This document shows, one piece after another, positions 26,848 through 34,934 of a stretch of 64,000 bases of DNA. A model generated the notes under the pieces. It saw nothing but the letters and a program-made list of their open reading frames with translations. It had not been told where the DNA came from and did not search any database. Within the stretch, counting starts at the first letter, position 1. Every line of letters starts with the position of its first letter. Both the position numbers and the translations under genes were made by a program. The stretch lies in NCBI GenBank assembly GCA_005884665.1, contig VBAT01000008.1, positions 114,886-178,885 of the forward strand, read 5' to 3'. The DNA comes from Bacteroidota bacterium. GTDB taxonomy: Bacteria; Bacteroidota; Bacteroidia; Chitinophagales; Chitinophagaceae.

Positions 26848-28442
26848 ATGATAGGAACATTTTCATATCCAATGCCCACTAATGAGCCGGTGTTAAGTTA
26901 TGTACCTGGTTCACCTGAGAGAAAGAGATTAAAAGAGGTCCTGGGGGAATTGAAAAAGACCGAGATGGACATACCTATGTACATCGGCAGCAAGGAAGTG
27001 AGAAGATCAGGCATACCCTTGGTTATTATCATGCGGGAGAAGAGAAGCATGTGACCCAGGCGGTCGAAGCTGCACTGGAAGCCAGGAAGAGTTGGAGTAA
27101 AACAAGCTGGGAGAACCGGGCGAATATTTTTTTACGGGCAGCCGATCTTATGGCCACGAAATACCGGCCGTACATGAACGGAACAACGATGTTGGGTCAA
27201 AGCAAGAATGCTTACCAGGCAGAAATTGATTCGGCCTGCGAATTGATCGATTTCCTGCGTTTCAACGTTCATTTTCTTTCCGAGATATACAAGCAACAAC
27301 CAATTAGTGGTCCGGGTATGCACAACCGAATGGAATATCGCCCACTCGAAGGATTTGTATTGGCGGTAACACCATTCAACTTTACCGCGATCGGGGGCAA
27401 TCTTCCAACTTCTGCAGCTCTTTGCGGCAATGTGGTCGTATGGAAATGCGCCAATACGCAGATCTATTCCGCTCAAATGATCATGCGGATATTGAAAGAA
27501 GCTGGTTTGCCAGATGGAGTTATCAACCTTGTATATGTCGACGGTCCCACTGTCGGGAAAGTTTGTTTTAATCACCCGGACTTTGCAGGAGTGCATTTCA
27601 CCGGGTCAACCGGAGTGTTTAATAATATGTGGGAAACCATCGGGAAGAACATGGCAATGTATAAATCTTATCCTCGGATAGTGGGAGAGACCGGGGGCAA
27701 AGATTTTGTGATCGCGCATAAGACCGCAGATCCTGATGTGGTAGCGACGGCTTTATTGCGCGGTGCATTTGAATTCCAGGGGCAAAAATGCTCAGCAGCT
27801 TCAAGAGCTTATATCCCATCCAACCTGGCCGAAGAGATTAAAAAGAGATTAGTGGCGGGGGTAAAGAGTTTCAAAATGGGAAGCGTTGAAGACTTTACCA
27901 ATTTCATCAATGCTGTGATTGACGAAAAGAGCTTCAATAATATTCAGCGATACATTGAGAATGCTAAAAAAGATCCGAAGGCGGAGATCTGGGTTGGAGG
28001 GAAATGTGATAAGAAAGAAGGGTATTTTGTTCAGCCTACGATTATTGCAACAAATAATCCCAAATCGGTGACTATGTGTGAAGAGATTTTCGGCCCCGTG
28101 CTGACCGTCTATGTTTACCCTGCAAACAGCTTTGAAAAAACGTTGGAGTTGGTTGATTCGACCTCTCCATATGCACTCACTGGTTCTGTAATTGCACTCG
28201 ATCGTGCAGCGATTGAACTGGCAACGGATCGCCTGCGGAATGCTGCGGGAAATTTTTATATAAATGATAAACCAACCGGCGCAGTGGTCGGCCAACAGCC
28301 ATTTGGAGGAGCAAGAGGAAGCGGTACGAATGATAAAGCAGGAAGTATCCTGAACCTGTATCGCTGGCTGAGTGCACGAACTATAAAAGAAACTTTTAAT
28401 CCACCGGTTGATTATCGTTATTCACATATGGTAGAAAAATAA
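26848..28442 (+). pseudogene. pruA: L-glutamate gamma-semialdehyde dehydrogenase, frame disrupted
   Basis: The first frame (26848-27054) gives the expected N-terminus up to Met-Tyr-Ile-Gly-Ser-Lys-Glu-Val-Arg, then shifts and stops. From the codons His-Thr-Leu-Gly-Tyr-Tyr-His (about 27011) the -1 frame gives the rest, continuing through 28442. About a dozen residues normally found between these points are missing, so a small out-of-frame deletion near 27003-27012 is the simplest reading. Downstream parts are intact: Thr-Pro-Phe-Asn-Phe, Thr-Gly-Ser-Thr-Gly, Gly-Glu-Thr-Gly-Gly-Lys and the catalytic Gly-Gln-Lys-Cys-Ser. A GTG at 27051 could restart a 463-residue product lacking the N-terminus. 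The enzyme oxidises P5C/glutamate semialdehyde to glutamate in proline and ornithine breakdown. Confidence 0.8.
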
Positions 28443-28486
28443 TTCGTCATATTGTCTTCGAACAGTTAAAGAAAAGTTCAATTTTT

Positions 28487-28517
28487 TTTGCTAAGTTCAA
28501 CTGGATGAGTAAATTTG
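28487..28517 (+). promoter_or_regulatory. Bacteroidota-type promoter (TTTG-N19-TAAATTTG)
   Basis: A -33 TTTG at 28487-28490 and a -7 TAAATTTG at 28510-28517 with 19 bp between, matching the TTTG/TAnnTTTG consensus of the primary sigma factor. The start codon is 27 bp downstream. Confidence 0.7.
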
Positions 28518-28543
28518 GCCATTAATCAATTAAACCCACTATT

Positions 28544-29059
28544 ATGAGAAAAGTTTTATTCCTTGGCACTGCCATGCTCCTATTCAGTGCTTCTTTCGCG
28601 ATTTCCAATGTAGAAGTTCCCGTATTAAAAGCTGACCAGGTTTTCATTCCAATCGGTAAAACCGGCCAGAAAATTTCTTACGCTCAATTGGCTACCATCA
28701 GCATGACTGATCTCCAGGCTTTGACAGGCAGGAAAATGAGTTTCATCGAAAGGATGAATTTCCGCATGGCACAGTCTAAGATCAGGAAAAGCATCGCAAC
28801 TGATGGAACAATTAAGAATAAGAAGATCGCAAAATTCTTTACCAAGAAAGGCGGCGCTGGTGATTCAGGCTTCCATCTCGGTGGTTTTGCGCTGGGTTTC
28901 TTCGTTGGACTGATCGGAGTACTGATTGCTTATCTGCTTAACGACGATTACAAACAGAACCGCATCAAATGGGCATGGATTGGTTTCGGCGTATTCGTTG
29001 TATTATGGATTATCCTCGTAGTTGCTGTGTTCTCAGCTGCAGCTTCTACCGTACCATAG
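28544..29059 (+). CDS. Two-TM envelope protein, paralogue A1 of a duplicated unit
   Basis: 171 residues. Signal peptide about 1-20, then a conserved segment (Pro-Val-Leu-Lys-Ala-Asp-Gln and Ile-Pro-Ile-Gly-Lys-Thr-Gly), a charged helix (Phe-Arg-Met-Ala-Gln-Ser-Lys-Ile-Arg-Lys-Ser-Ile) and two TM helices near 110-130 and 143-165. It shares most positions with the product at 30162. Each paralogue is followed by an outer-membrane beta-barrel gene. Function unknown; likely an inner-membrane protein with a periplasmic N-terminal domain. Confidence 0.8.
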   Translation: MRKVLFLGTAMLLFSASFAISNVEVPVLKADQVFIPIGKTGQKISYAQLATISMTDLQALTGRKMSFIERMNFRMAQSKIRKSIATDGTIKNKKIAKFFTKKGGAGDSGFHLGGFALGFFVGLIGVLIAYLLNDDYKQNRIKWAWIGFGVFVVLWIILVVAVFSAAASTVP

Positions 29060-29080
29060 TAGGTTCAACTTTTTGAATGG

Positions 29081-29110
29081 AAAAGACTGTCGCATCCGGC
29101 AGTCTTTTTT
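29081..29110 (+). terminator. Intrinsic terminator after A1
   Basis: Stem AAAAGACTG(T)CG / CG(G)CAGTCTTTT with a CATC loop and a run of T, 21 bp after the A1 stop. Confidence 0.75.
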
Positions 29111-29375
29111 TATTGGATAGAGGCTCCGCGGTCTTAAACAACCTTTCAGCGTATTATACTGTACTTATCGCCTGAACCTGATCCTTCAATGCATGATCAT
29201 CAATCATAAACCGTATTTTCTGTATACTCTTTGTTTTGTATTATCACGCGGCTCCATTTGAAATCTACGATTTGAGTCGAGTTCTTTCACTCGATTTATG
29301 CTATAAAGACAATTCAAAGCTTTGATAAAAGTCATCCGCTTTATACGTTTGATCTCATTAAAAAAAAAGCCACTT

Positions 29376-29981
29376 ATGAAAAAGATCTACTTTCTGCTTT
29401 TAGCAGGCACTATTCTCTCAATGTCCGCCTTTGCGCAGGATTTAAAACCCTTTAAATGTGACGTGAGCCTTGGATATGCGATTCCTTCAGGCTCCGGTTC
29501 AAAGGGTGGTATGTTATTCGTGATTGAACCCAAGTACGCGGTAGTTCCTCAAATTTCTGTGGGGTTACGCATGGAGGGAACTATCATGGCCCGTTTCGGT
29601 GGGTATGACGCTGATGGTTATCCGATGGATGCCAGCGTTAAATTTTCAAGTTCTTATCTCGCTACTGGAGATTATTACCTCACAAACAATTATAAAGTGC
29701 ATCCTTTTGTAGGCGCTGGTGCAGGTGTATTCCTTTTAGCAGGTATAGAATCTAACCAAAGCTCGGACAATGTGTCCAGCGGTTCTAAATTTGGTGGAAT
29801 GATCAGGGGAGGTATTGAATTATCACACTTCCGCCTTGGGATCGAGTACAACCTTGTTCCTAAAACTACTTTCGTAGGCGTTGACCAGGATGGTAACACT
29901 GTTACCGGAATGAGTTCAAAGAACAGCTACATCGGTATCAAGATCGGTGCATGCTTTGGCGGTGGTCCAAGATCAAGATAA
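29376..29981 (+). CDS. Outer-membrane beta-barrel protein, B1
   Basis: 201 residues from the ATG at 29376 (an upstream in-frame ATG at 29322 does not give a signal peptide directly). Signal peptide ends Ala-Phe-Ala-Gln near residue 20. The mature part alternates short beta strands with Gly/Asn turns (for example Tyr-Leu-Thr-Asn-Asn-Tyr-Lys-Val-His-Pro-Phe-Val-Gly-Ala-Gly-Ala-Gly-Val) and ends with Tyr-Ile-Gly-Ile-Lys-Ile-Gly, as in small OmpW/PorT-like barrels. It follows A1 and starts a unit that is repeated downstream. Confidence 0.8.
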   Translation: MKKIYFLLLAGTILSMSAFAQDLKPFKCDVSLGYAIPSGSGSKGGMLFVIEPKYAVVPQISVGLRMEGTIMARFGGYDADGYPMDASVKFSSSYLATGDYYLTNNYKVHPFVGAGAGVFLLAGIESNQSSDNVSSGSKFGGMIRGGIELSHFRLGIEYNLVPKTTFVGVDQDGNTVTGMSSKNSYIGIKIGACFGGGPRSR

Positions 29982-30006
29982 TAACAATTAACCCATAAAT
30001 TCTTAA

Positions 30007-30038
30007 GAGAGGCTGTCCTGATACAGCCTCTTTTTTTA
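30007..30038 (+). terminator. Intrinsic terminator after B1
   Basis: Stem AGAGGCTGT / ACAGCCTCT with a CCTGAT loop, followed by seven T residues, 25 bp after the B1 stop. Confidence 0.8.
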
Positions 30039-30102
30039 TGGATAGATAAGCGGATGCCTGGCGTCAAAAAATTCTTAAATATCGCAGAGTCTACTACAGA
30101 AT

Positions 30103-30133
30103 TTTGAGCTTTTCGGGAATATTGTTTTATTTG
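30103..30133 (+). promoter_or_regulatory. Promoter of A2 (TTTG-N19-TTTATTTG)
   Basis: TTTG at 30103-30106, then 19 bp, then TTTATTTG at 30126-30133 (one mismatch to TAnnTTTG). Same spacing as the A1 promoter and 28 bp before the A2 ATG. Confidence 0.6.
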
Positions 30134-30161
30134 CGCATTAACCAATTAAACCACTTCTGCT

Positions 30162-30674
30162 ATGAGAAAGATCTTATTCCTCGGCGCTGCCATTCTATTC
30201 TTCAGCGGAACCTTCGCAAACACAAATTTCGAACTGCCTGTTTTAAAAGCTGACCAACTTATGATTCCTATCGGTAAAACCGGTAAAAAGATTTCATATG
30301 CAGAGTTAGCAACTATCAGCCTGGCGGATTTCCAGGCTATGACTGGTAAAAAAATGAATTTTATTGAGCGATTGAATTTCCGGATGGCTCAGTCGAAAAT
30401 CCGGAAAAGTATCGCAGCCGATGGTTCCATTAAGAATAAGAGAATCCTGAAATATTTTTCAAAAGGCAGGGGCGGCTCAGGTGAAACTGGCTTTCACGCG
30501 GGAGGATTTGCCCTTGGTTTTTTCATTGGTCTTATCGGAATAGTTATTGCATATGTGATAGACGACGAGTATAAACGCAACCGTATAAAATGGGCCTGGA
30601 TCGGTTGGGGTATATGTGTTGTATTATATCTCGCATTAATCGTTATTTTTTTCAGTTCCGGTCCTTATGACTAA
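30162..30674 (+). CDS. Two-TM envelope protein, paralogue A2
   Basis: 170 residues, closely similar to A1 along its length: same Met-Arg-Lys signal peptide, Pro-Val-Leu-Lys-Ala-Asp-Gln, Ile-Pro-Ile-Gly-Lys-Thr-Gly, Phe-Arg-Met-Ala-Gln-Ser-Lys-Ile-Arg-Lys-Ser-Ile-Ala, and the paired TM helices after Gly-Phe-Ala-Leu-Gly-Phe-Phe. Changes cluster in the last 25 residues. It is followed by a beta-barrel gene as A1 is. Confidence 0.8.
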   Translation: MRKILFLGAAILFFSGTFANTNFELPVLKADQLMIPIGKTGKKISYAELATISLADFQAMTGKKMNFIERLNFRMAQSKIRKSIAADGSIKNKRILKYFSKGRGGSGETGFHAGGFALGFFIGLIGIVIAYVIDDEYKRNRIKWAWIGWGICVVLYLALIVIFFSSGPYD

Positions 30675-30935
30675 CAGTTACGAATGAAGCTGCCGACTGT
30701 AGAAGGAGATGGCAGCAATGACTCCCGGGCAGTAGTGATGGTCAGGGTGGAGTACTCACTATTCACCATTTGACAATTGTGGTTATTATTCCCTGTGCGG
30801 GTCTGATTCTCTACCAACAAATGTGTATTAACCATTCATTTATCCGGGCCATTCCCGCCTGGTTACGTCCATTTCATACACATCTAATTGCTTTGGCATG
30901 GTTTTTAAACAATAGGGTTAACTAAACTTTTTTTT

Positions 30936-31505
30936 ATGAAAAAGATCTTGATGATTGCTGTTTGTGTGTCAGCAAGCGGGTTTCTATTTGCCCAAACTGC
31001 ACAGTTTGGTATCAAAGGGGGAGTAAATGTTGCAAGTTATCACTCAAATGATAACACAGACTTTAACTCAGTAACATCATTTCATGCCGGTGGATTGGTT
31101 CACATACATATGACCAGTCGCCTGGCTATACAACCGGAGCTATTATATTCGGGGCAGGGCGCAGAAAACAAGCCTGCTGATCTTAAAGCAAAACTGGGTT
31201 ACCTAAACGTGCCAGTGTTGGCTCAATACATGATTGGGGATGGTTTTCGGTTGCAAACCGGGCCACAGGTAGGTTTCCTGCTTTCTGCAAAGCTCAAAAG
31301 CGGCGAATCGGAAACTGATGTGAAAGACAGTTACTCGGGTGTTGATTTTGCCTGGACATTTGGTGCCGGTTATCTGTTTCCAGGTACGGGTGTTGGGGTC
31401 GACGCCAGATATAATCTAGGACTAAAGGACATCAACGAAGGAGGCCCGGCTAAAGTTTACAACCGGGTGTTTGCTGTTGGTTTGTTTTACCAGTTCAAAC
31501 ATTAA
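30936..31505 (+). CDS. Outer-membrane beta-barrel (PorT-like) protein, B2
   Basis: 189 residues. Signal peptide to about residue 19 (Phe-Leu-Phe-Ala-Gln), then Phe-Gly-Ile-Lys-Gly-Gly-Val-Asn and Ile-Gln-Pro-Glu-Leu-Leu-Tyr-Ser-Gly-Gln-Gly, a common start of PorT/outer_membrane_beta_barrel proteins, and a closing strand Val-Gly-Leu-Phe-Tyr-Gln-Phe. It is the partner of A2 in the duplicated unit but is less like B1 than A2 is like A1. Confidence 0.85.
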   Translation: MKKILMIAVCVSASGFLFAQTAQFGIKGGVNVASYHSNDNTDFNSVTSFHAGGLVHIHMTSRLAIQPELLYSGQGAENKPADLKAKLGYLNVPVLAQYMIGDGFRLQTGPQVGFLLSAKLKSGESETDVKDSYSGVDFAWTFGAGYLFPGTGVGVDARYNLGLKDINEGGPAKVYNRVFAVGLFYQFKH

Positions 31506-31536
31506 TAAAAACTGAACACACATATTCTCTGAATAA

Positions 31537-31570
31537 AGTAAAGCCCTTTTGAAAGGGCTTTACTATTTTT
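31537..31570 (+). terminator. Intrinsic terminator before pyrR
   Basis: 13-bp arms AGTAAAGCCCTTT / AAAGGGCTTTACT around TG, followed by a T-rich tract. It ends the B2 transcript just 14 bp before the pyrR start, so it might also attenuate readthrough into pyrR. Confidence 0.75.
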
Positions 31571-31583
31571 ACCAAAAATTTTT

Positions 31584-32120
31584 TTGAAATCGATTCTTAC
31601 CGGTCAGCAACTCACCATCACCATCAAAAGACTGGCACACCAGGTGCTTGAAAATAATATTAACCTGGAGAATACCGTGTTGATCGGCCTGCAGCCCAGG
31701 GGTATTTTTCTTTCTGACCAGATCGTTGCAGAAATAAAAACAGAATTTCCTTCCGTTAATATACAGTATGGCAAACTGGACATTACATTTTACCGCGATG
31801 ATATCCGGCGTGAATTACATCTGGCCAATCAAACCGATATCCCATTTTCCATCGAAGGGAAAAAAGTAGTACTGATTGATGACGTATTGTATACTGGCCG
31901 CACCATACGTGCTGCGCTGGATGCTCTTCTTGATTTTGGCAGACCTGAAAAAGTTGAATTATGTGTCTTAATAGACCGCCGCTTCAGCCGCCAGTTTCCC
32001 ATTCAACCCGACTATGTAGGCAAATCCATCGATTCTATTATTTCCCAAAAAGTCAAAGTTTACTGGAAAGCAAAAGATGGTAAGGAAGAAGTTACTATTC
32101 TTGATGCGCTTGATGCTTGA
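31584..32120 (+). CDS. pyrR: PyrR bifunctional regulator / uracil phosphoribosyltransferase
   Basis: 178 residues from a TTG at 31584; the frame reads Met-Lys-Ser-Ile-Leu-Thr-Gly-Gln-Gln-Leu-Thr-Ile-Thr-Ile-Lys-Arg-Leu-Ala-His, which is the expected N-terminus. The PRPP loop is Val-Leu-Ile-Asp-Asp-Val-Leu-Tyr-Thr-Gly-Arg-Thr. PyrR binds pyr mRNA in other bacteria and makes UMP from uracil. pyrB follows on the same strand. The last codons (Leu-Asp-Ala-Leu-Asp-Ala) are written with GATGC units of the heptamer array that begins there, an odd C-terminal end. Confidence 0.92.
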   Translation: MKSILTGQQLTITIKRLAHQVLENNINLENTVLIGLQPRGIFLSDQIVAEIKTEFPSVNIQYGKLDITFYRDDIRRELHLANQTDIPFSIEGKKVVLIDDVLYTGRTIRAALDALLDFGRPEKVELCVLIDRRFSRQFPIQPDYVGKSIDSIISQKVKVYWKAKDGKEEVTILDALDA

Positions 32121-32205
32121 TGCCAGATGCTTGATGCTGGAAGATCGGTGCGAAGTGCAGGCTGCAGATTTCAGTAGGATGCATCCAGCGACCAGTAACC
32201 ATCAT
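32108..32205. repeat. Heptamer array, inverted arms, running into pyrR 3' end
   Basis: GATGCTTGATGCCAGATGCT-type units (32108-32140) begin inside the pyrR stop region. A core identical to the array at 26728 over about 30 bp with one change follows (32158-32188), then CCAGCGACCAGTAACCATC units. Located between pyrR and pyrB. Confidence 0.75.
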
Positions 32206-32243
32206 CGGTAGGGTATCGTCTTTTCCATTATCTTCGCCCTTTA

Positions 32244-33179
32244 ATGAGCCTTTCTGCCAAACATCTTCTCGGTATACGAGACCTTTCCAGGGAAGACATC
32301 TCGGTTTTTTTACAGACAGCTGAGCAATTCAAGGAAGTTTTACAGAGACCCGTAAAAAAAGTGCCATCGCTTCGGGATATAACAATCGTCAACCTGTTTT
32401 TTGAAAATTCTACCCGGACAAGGATATCCTTTGAACTGGCCGAAAAAAGGCTTTCAGCCGATACGATCAATTTTACCGCATCTTCTTCTTCAGTTTCCAA
32501 GGGAGAAACGCTTTTGGACACCGTGAACAATATTCTCTCCATGAAAGTGGATATGGTAGTGATGCGGCATAGTGCCAGTGGAGCCCCACATTTCCTGGCT
32601 AAACATATTCCTGCAGCCATTATCAATGCAGGCGATGGCATCAATGAACACCCTACCCAGGCTCTGCTCGATGCTTTTTCGATCAGGGAAAAAACCGGTA
32701 AGCTGGAAAAAGTAAAAGTGGCGATCATCGGGGACATCATGCACAGTCGCGTTGCCCTTAGTAATATCTACCTGTTAAAAAAAATGGGTGCGGATGTAAC
32801 TGTTTGCGGCCCTCCAACGCTTATACCAAAGTACATCAGCGAAGCCCTGGGAATACAGGTCAATTATAATCTGAAGGAAACGCTGGAATGGTGCGATGTG
32901 GCCAATGTGCTGCGCATACAACTGGAGAGACAAAACCAGGTACTGTTTTCTTCCCTGCGCGAATACAACCTGACCTACGGGATCAGCCGCAGGTTGCTGG
33001 ATGAACTGCACAAAGAAATAATCATCATGCATCCCGGCCCCATCAACAGGGGAGTTGAACTGGATAGTGATGTAGCAGACAGCAAGCAATCTATAATTTT
33101 GCAACAGGTGGAGAACGGGGTGGCAGTGAGAATGGCGGTGCTTTACCTTTTGTCGAACAGGAATGCTATTAGTAACTGA
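32244..33179 (+). CDS. pyrB: Aspartate carbamoyltransferase catalytic subunit
   Basis: 311 residues. Carbamoyl-phosphate site Glu-Asn-Ser-Thr-Arg-Thr-Arg-Ile-Ser-Phe near 55, Lys near 84 in Val-Ser-Lys-Gly-Glu-Thr, His-Ser-Ala-Ser-Gly-Ala-Pro near 113, and Met-His-Pro-Gly-Pro-Ile-Asn-Arg-Gly-Val-Glu near 262. It makes carbamoyl-aspartate, the committed step in pyrimidine synthesis. It follows pyrR, and pyrE is 1.8 kb downstream. Confidence 0.95.
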   Translation: MSLSAKHLLGIRDLSREDISVFLQTAEQFKEVLQRPVKKVPSLRDITIVNLFFENSTRTRISFELAEKRLSADTINFTASSSSVSKGETLLDTVNNILSMKVDMVVMRHSASGAPHFLAKHIPAAIINAGDGINEHPTQALLDAFSIREKTGKLEKVKVAIIGDIMHSRVALSNIYLLKKMGADVTVCGPPTLIPKYISEALGIQVNYNLKETLEWCDVANVLRIQLERQNQVLFSSLREYNLTYGISRRLLDELHKEIIIMHPGPINRGVELDSDVADSKQSIILQQVENGVAVRMAVLYLLSNRNAISN

Positions 33180-33223
33180 CGATTTTATTTGCAGCATAAC
33201 GATCTAGGTCCTAAAAAACAATC

Positions 33224-33694
33224 ATGCAACGTATTTGCCTTTTTCCCGGCACATTTGATCCTGTAACATTGGGTCATACCGATATTATTGACCGCGCTCT
33301 TCCATTATTTGACAAAGTGGTGGTGGGTATCGGTCTGAATGCTTCCAAGTCTGTGATGTTTTCACCCGAACAGCGGCTGCAATGGATCCAGGAGATTTAT
33401 AAAGGCCGGCCCAAGGTGGAAGGGGCCATCTACGAAGGATTGACAGTTGAATATTGTAAAAAGATCGGGGCCAGGTTCATCCTGCGCGGGATCCGTTATG
33501 TAAGCGATTTTGAATACGAAAAAACGATCGCAGACGCCAACCGCACCCTCGATAAATCAATAGAAACGATTTTTCTTACCGGCGAACCGAAATATACCTC
33601 GGTAGCATCTACCATTGTAAGGGATATTATACGTAACGGAGGAAATGCCAGCCCGTTTTTGCCGGATGCTGTTTTTCAATCTTTGAAGAAATGA
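33224..33694 (+). CDS. coaD: Pantetheine-phosphate adenylyltransferase
   Basis: 156 residues. It starts Met-Gln-Arg-Ile-Cys-Leu-Phe-Pro-Gly-Thr-Phe-Asp-Pro-Val-Thr-Leu-Gly-His, the nucleotidyltransferase signature, and ends with Tyr-Thr-Ser-Val-Ala-Ser-Thr-Ile-Val-Arg-Asp-Ile, with Ser-Ser/Ser-Thr-x-x-Val-Arg as expected. It adenylates 4'-phosphopantetheine in CoA synthesis. Its TGA overlaps the start of the next gene (ATGA). Confidence 0.95.
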   Translation: MQRICLFPGTFDPVTLGHTDIIDRALPLFDKVVVGIGLNASKSVMFSPEQRLQWIQEIYKGRPKVEGAIYEGLTVEYCKKIGARFILRGIRYVSDFEYEKTIADANRTLDKSIETIFLTGEPKYTSVASTIVRDIIRNGGNASPFLPDAVFQSLKK

Positions 33695-34152
33695 ATACTA
33701 TGAAGATATGGTTCAACAAAGAGTTGTCACTTGATGACATTAAGCCCCTGGGAAAAGGAACCATGGGCGAATATATCGGCATCGAGTGGATGGAACTCGG
33801 AGAAAATTTTATCAGGGCAAGAATGCCCGTGGATCATCGCACCAAACAACCATATGGGTTATTACATGGGGGCGCTTCCTGTGTGCTTTCAGAAACGATC
33901 GGCAGCGTGGCTTCAGCTATGGTAGTGGATCACTCCAAATATATTTGTGTGGGCATGGAAATAAACGCGAATCATGTACGCAGCGCCAGGGAAGGTTTTG
34001 TGACAGGTATCGCTACACCATTACATCTTGGATCGAACACACATGTTTGGGATGTCAGGATCTATGATGAACTGGAAAAACTGGTGTGTGTGAGCCGGTT
34101 GACAGTAGCCGTCATTCCCCGCAAGGAATCATTCCGCCAGACAAGTCTTTAA
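33691..34152 (+). CDS. Hotdog-fold thioesterase (PaaI-like)
   Basis: 153 residues from ATG 33691, overlapping coaD by four bases; an ATG at 33700 is also possible. The core is Met-Pro-Val-Asp-His-Arg-Thr-Lys-Gln-Pro-Tyr-Gly-Leu-Leu-His-Gly-Gly-Ala-Ser, with the His-Gly-Gly motif near 58, then Ser-Glu-Thr-Ile-Gly-Ser. Such enzymes hydrolyse aromatic or hydroxyphenylacyl-CoA esters; a YdiI/MenI-like 1,4-dihydroxy-2-naphthoyl-CoA thioesterase is possible in a menaquinone organism. Coupling with coaD is suggestive but not proof of that. Confidence 0.85.
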   Translation: MNTMKIWFNKELSLDDIKPLGKGTMGEYIGIEWMELGENFIRARMPVDHRTKQPYGLLHGGASCVLSETIGSVASAMVVDHSKYICVGMEINANHVRSAREGFVTGIATPLHLGSNTHVWDVRIYDELEKLVCVSRLTVAVIPRKESFRQTSL

Positions 34153-34755
34153 TATATCGGTCACAGAAGGGAAAGAGTTTTTCAAATACTCATTCAATGC
34201 CGTTTTTGCTATCCATTTTATTTCCAGGATGTCTTCTTCCGTCTGTGGTACAAGGGTCTGCTCGCCTTTCGCTTTCATTTTGTACCAGTGGGATTCCTTT
34301 AAAATGAATTTTGACCCTTCATGGTAAGTATGATAAGTCAGGGCAAGAGGGGAAAGCAACACAATGTTTTTTAACCCGGTTTCTTCCTTCACTTCACGAA
34401 CAGCGCAATCCTGCAATTTTTCTCCCGGATCCAGTTTTCCTTTGGGTAGATCCCATTTACCCCTGCGAAATATGATCAATATCTCTTCTTTTTCATTTTC
34501 TACCAAACCACCAGCTGCCTGCACCAGTGTAAATTTTTTAAAAACGGCTTTTGTCAACTCATCCAGGTCAGGATGGTAAAACACGCCGGCATGTACCTGC
34601 GGTTGTTGCATTTCATGAATAATGGTCTTCACCGTATGCGCATTGAGTTCATCGATGAATATAGCATCATCATGATGAACAAAAGGCTCAATGGCCTTAT
34701 CAATCTTGTCACAAAGAAATAGTGGCTTATTGTCAAAGTAGATCTTCAGGAACAT
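34129..34755 (-). CDS. NUDIX hydrolase
   Basis: 208 residues. The Nudix box is complete: Gly-Lys-Leu-Asp-Pro-Gly-Glu then Arg-Glu-Val-Lys-Glu-Glu-Thr-Gly-Leu (G-x5-E-x7-R-E-x2-E-E-x-G), near residues 105-127. The ~80 N-terminal residues form an extra domain typical of Bacteroidota NUDIX proteins. Substrate unknown. It overlaps the tail of the thioesterase gene by 24 bp in convergent orientation. Confidence 0.9.
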   Translation of the reverse strand: MFLKIYFDNKPLFLCDKIDKAIEPFVHHDDAIFIDELNAHTVKTIIHEMQQPQVHAGVFYHPDLDELTKAVFKKFTLVQAAGGLVENEKEEILIIFRRGKWDLPKGKLDPGEKLQDCAVREVKEETGLKNIVLLSPLALTYHTYHEGSKFILKESHWYKMKAKGEQTLVPQTEEDILEIKWIAKTALNEYLKNSFPSVTDILKTCLAE

Positions 34756-34794
34756 AAAAACGAGGAAGATGAAGGTACTGAAAACCTCTTAGAC

Positions 34795-34866
34795 GTTGGA
34801 TGCTTGATGCCGGTCACTGGATATTGGATGCTCCGGTTAATTGTTCAGCATCTAGCATCGGCTCCT
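34795..34866. repeat. Heptamer array, inverted arms, upstream of pyrE
   Basis: GGATGCTTGATGCCGG units with CTGGATATTGGATGCTC, then TTCAGCATCTAGCATCGG as the opposite arm. Between the divergent NUDIX and pyrE genes. Confidence 0.65.
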
Positions 34867-34934
34867 AATCCTCATGAGATTCAATACGAGGGACTATCGA
34901 CTACAGACTACCGACTATCAACTATCTTCGCGGC

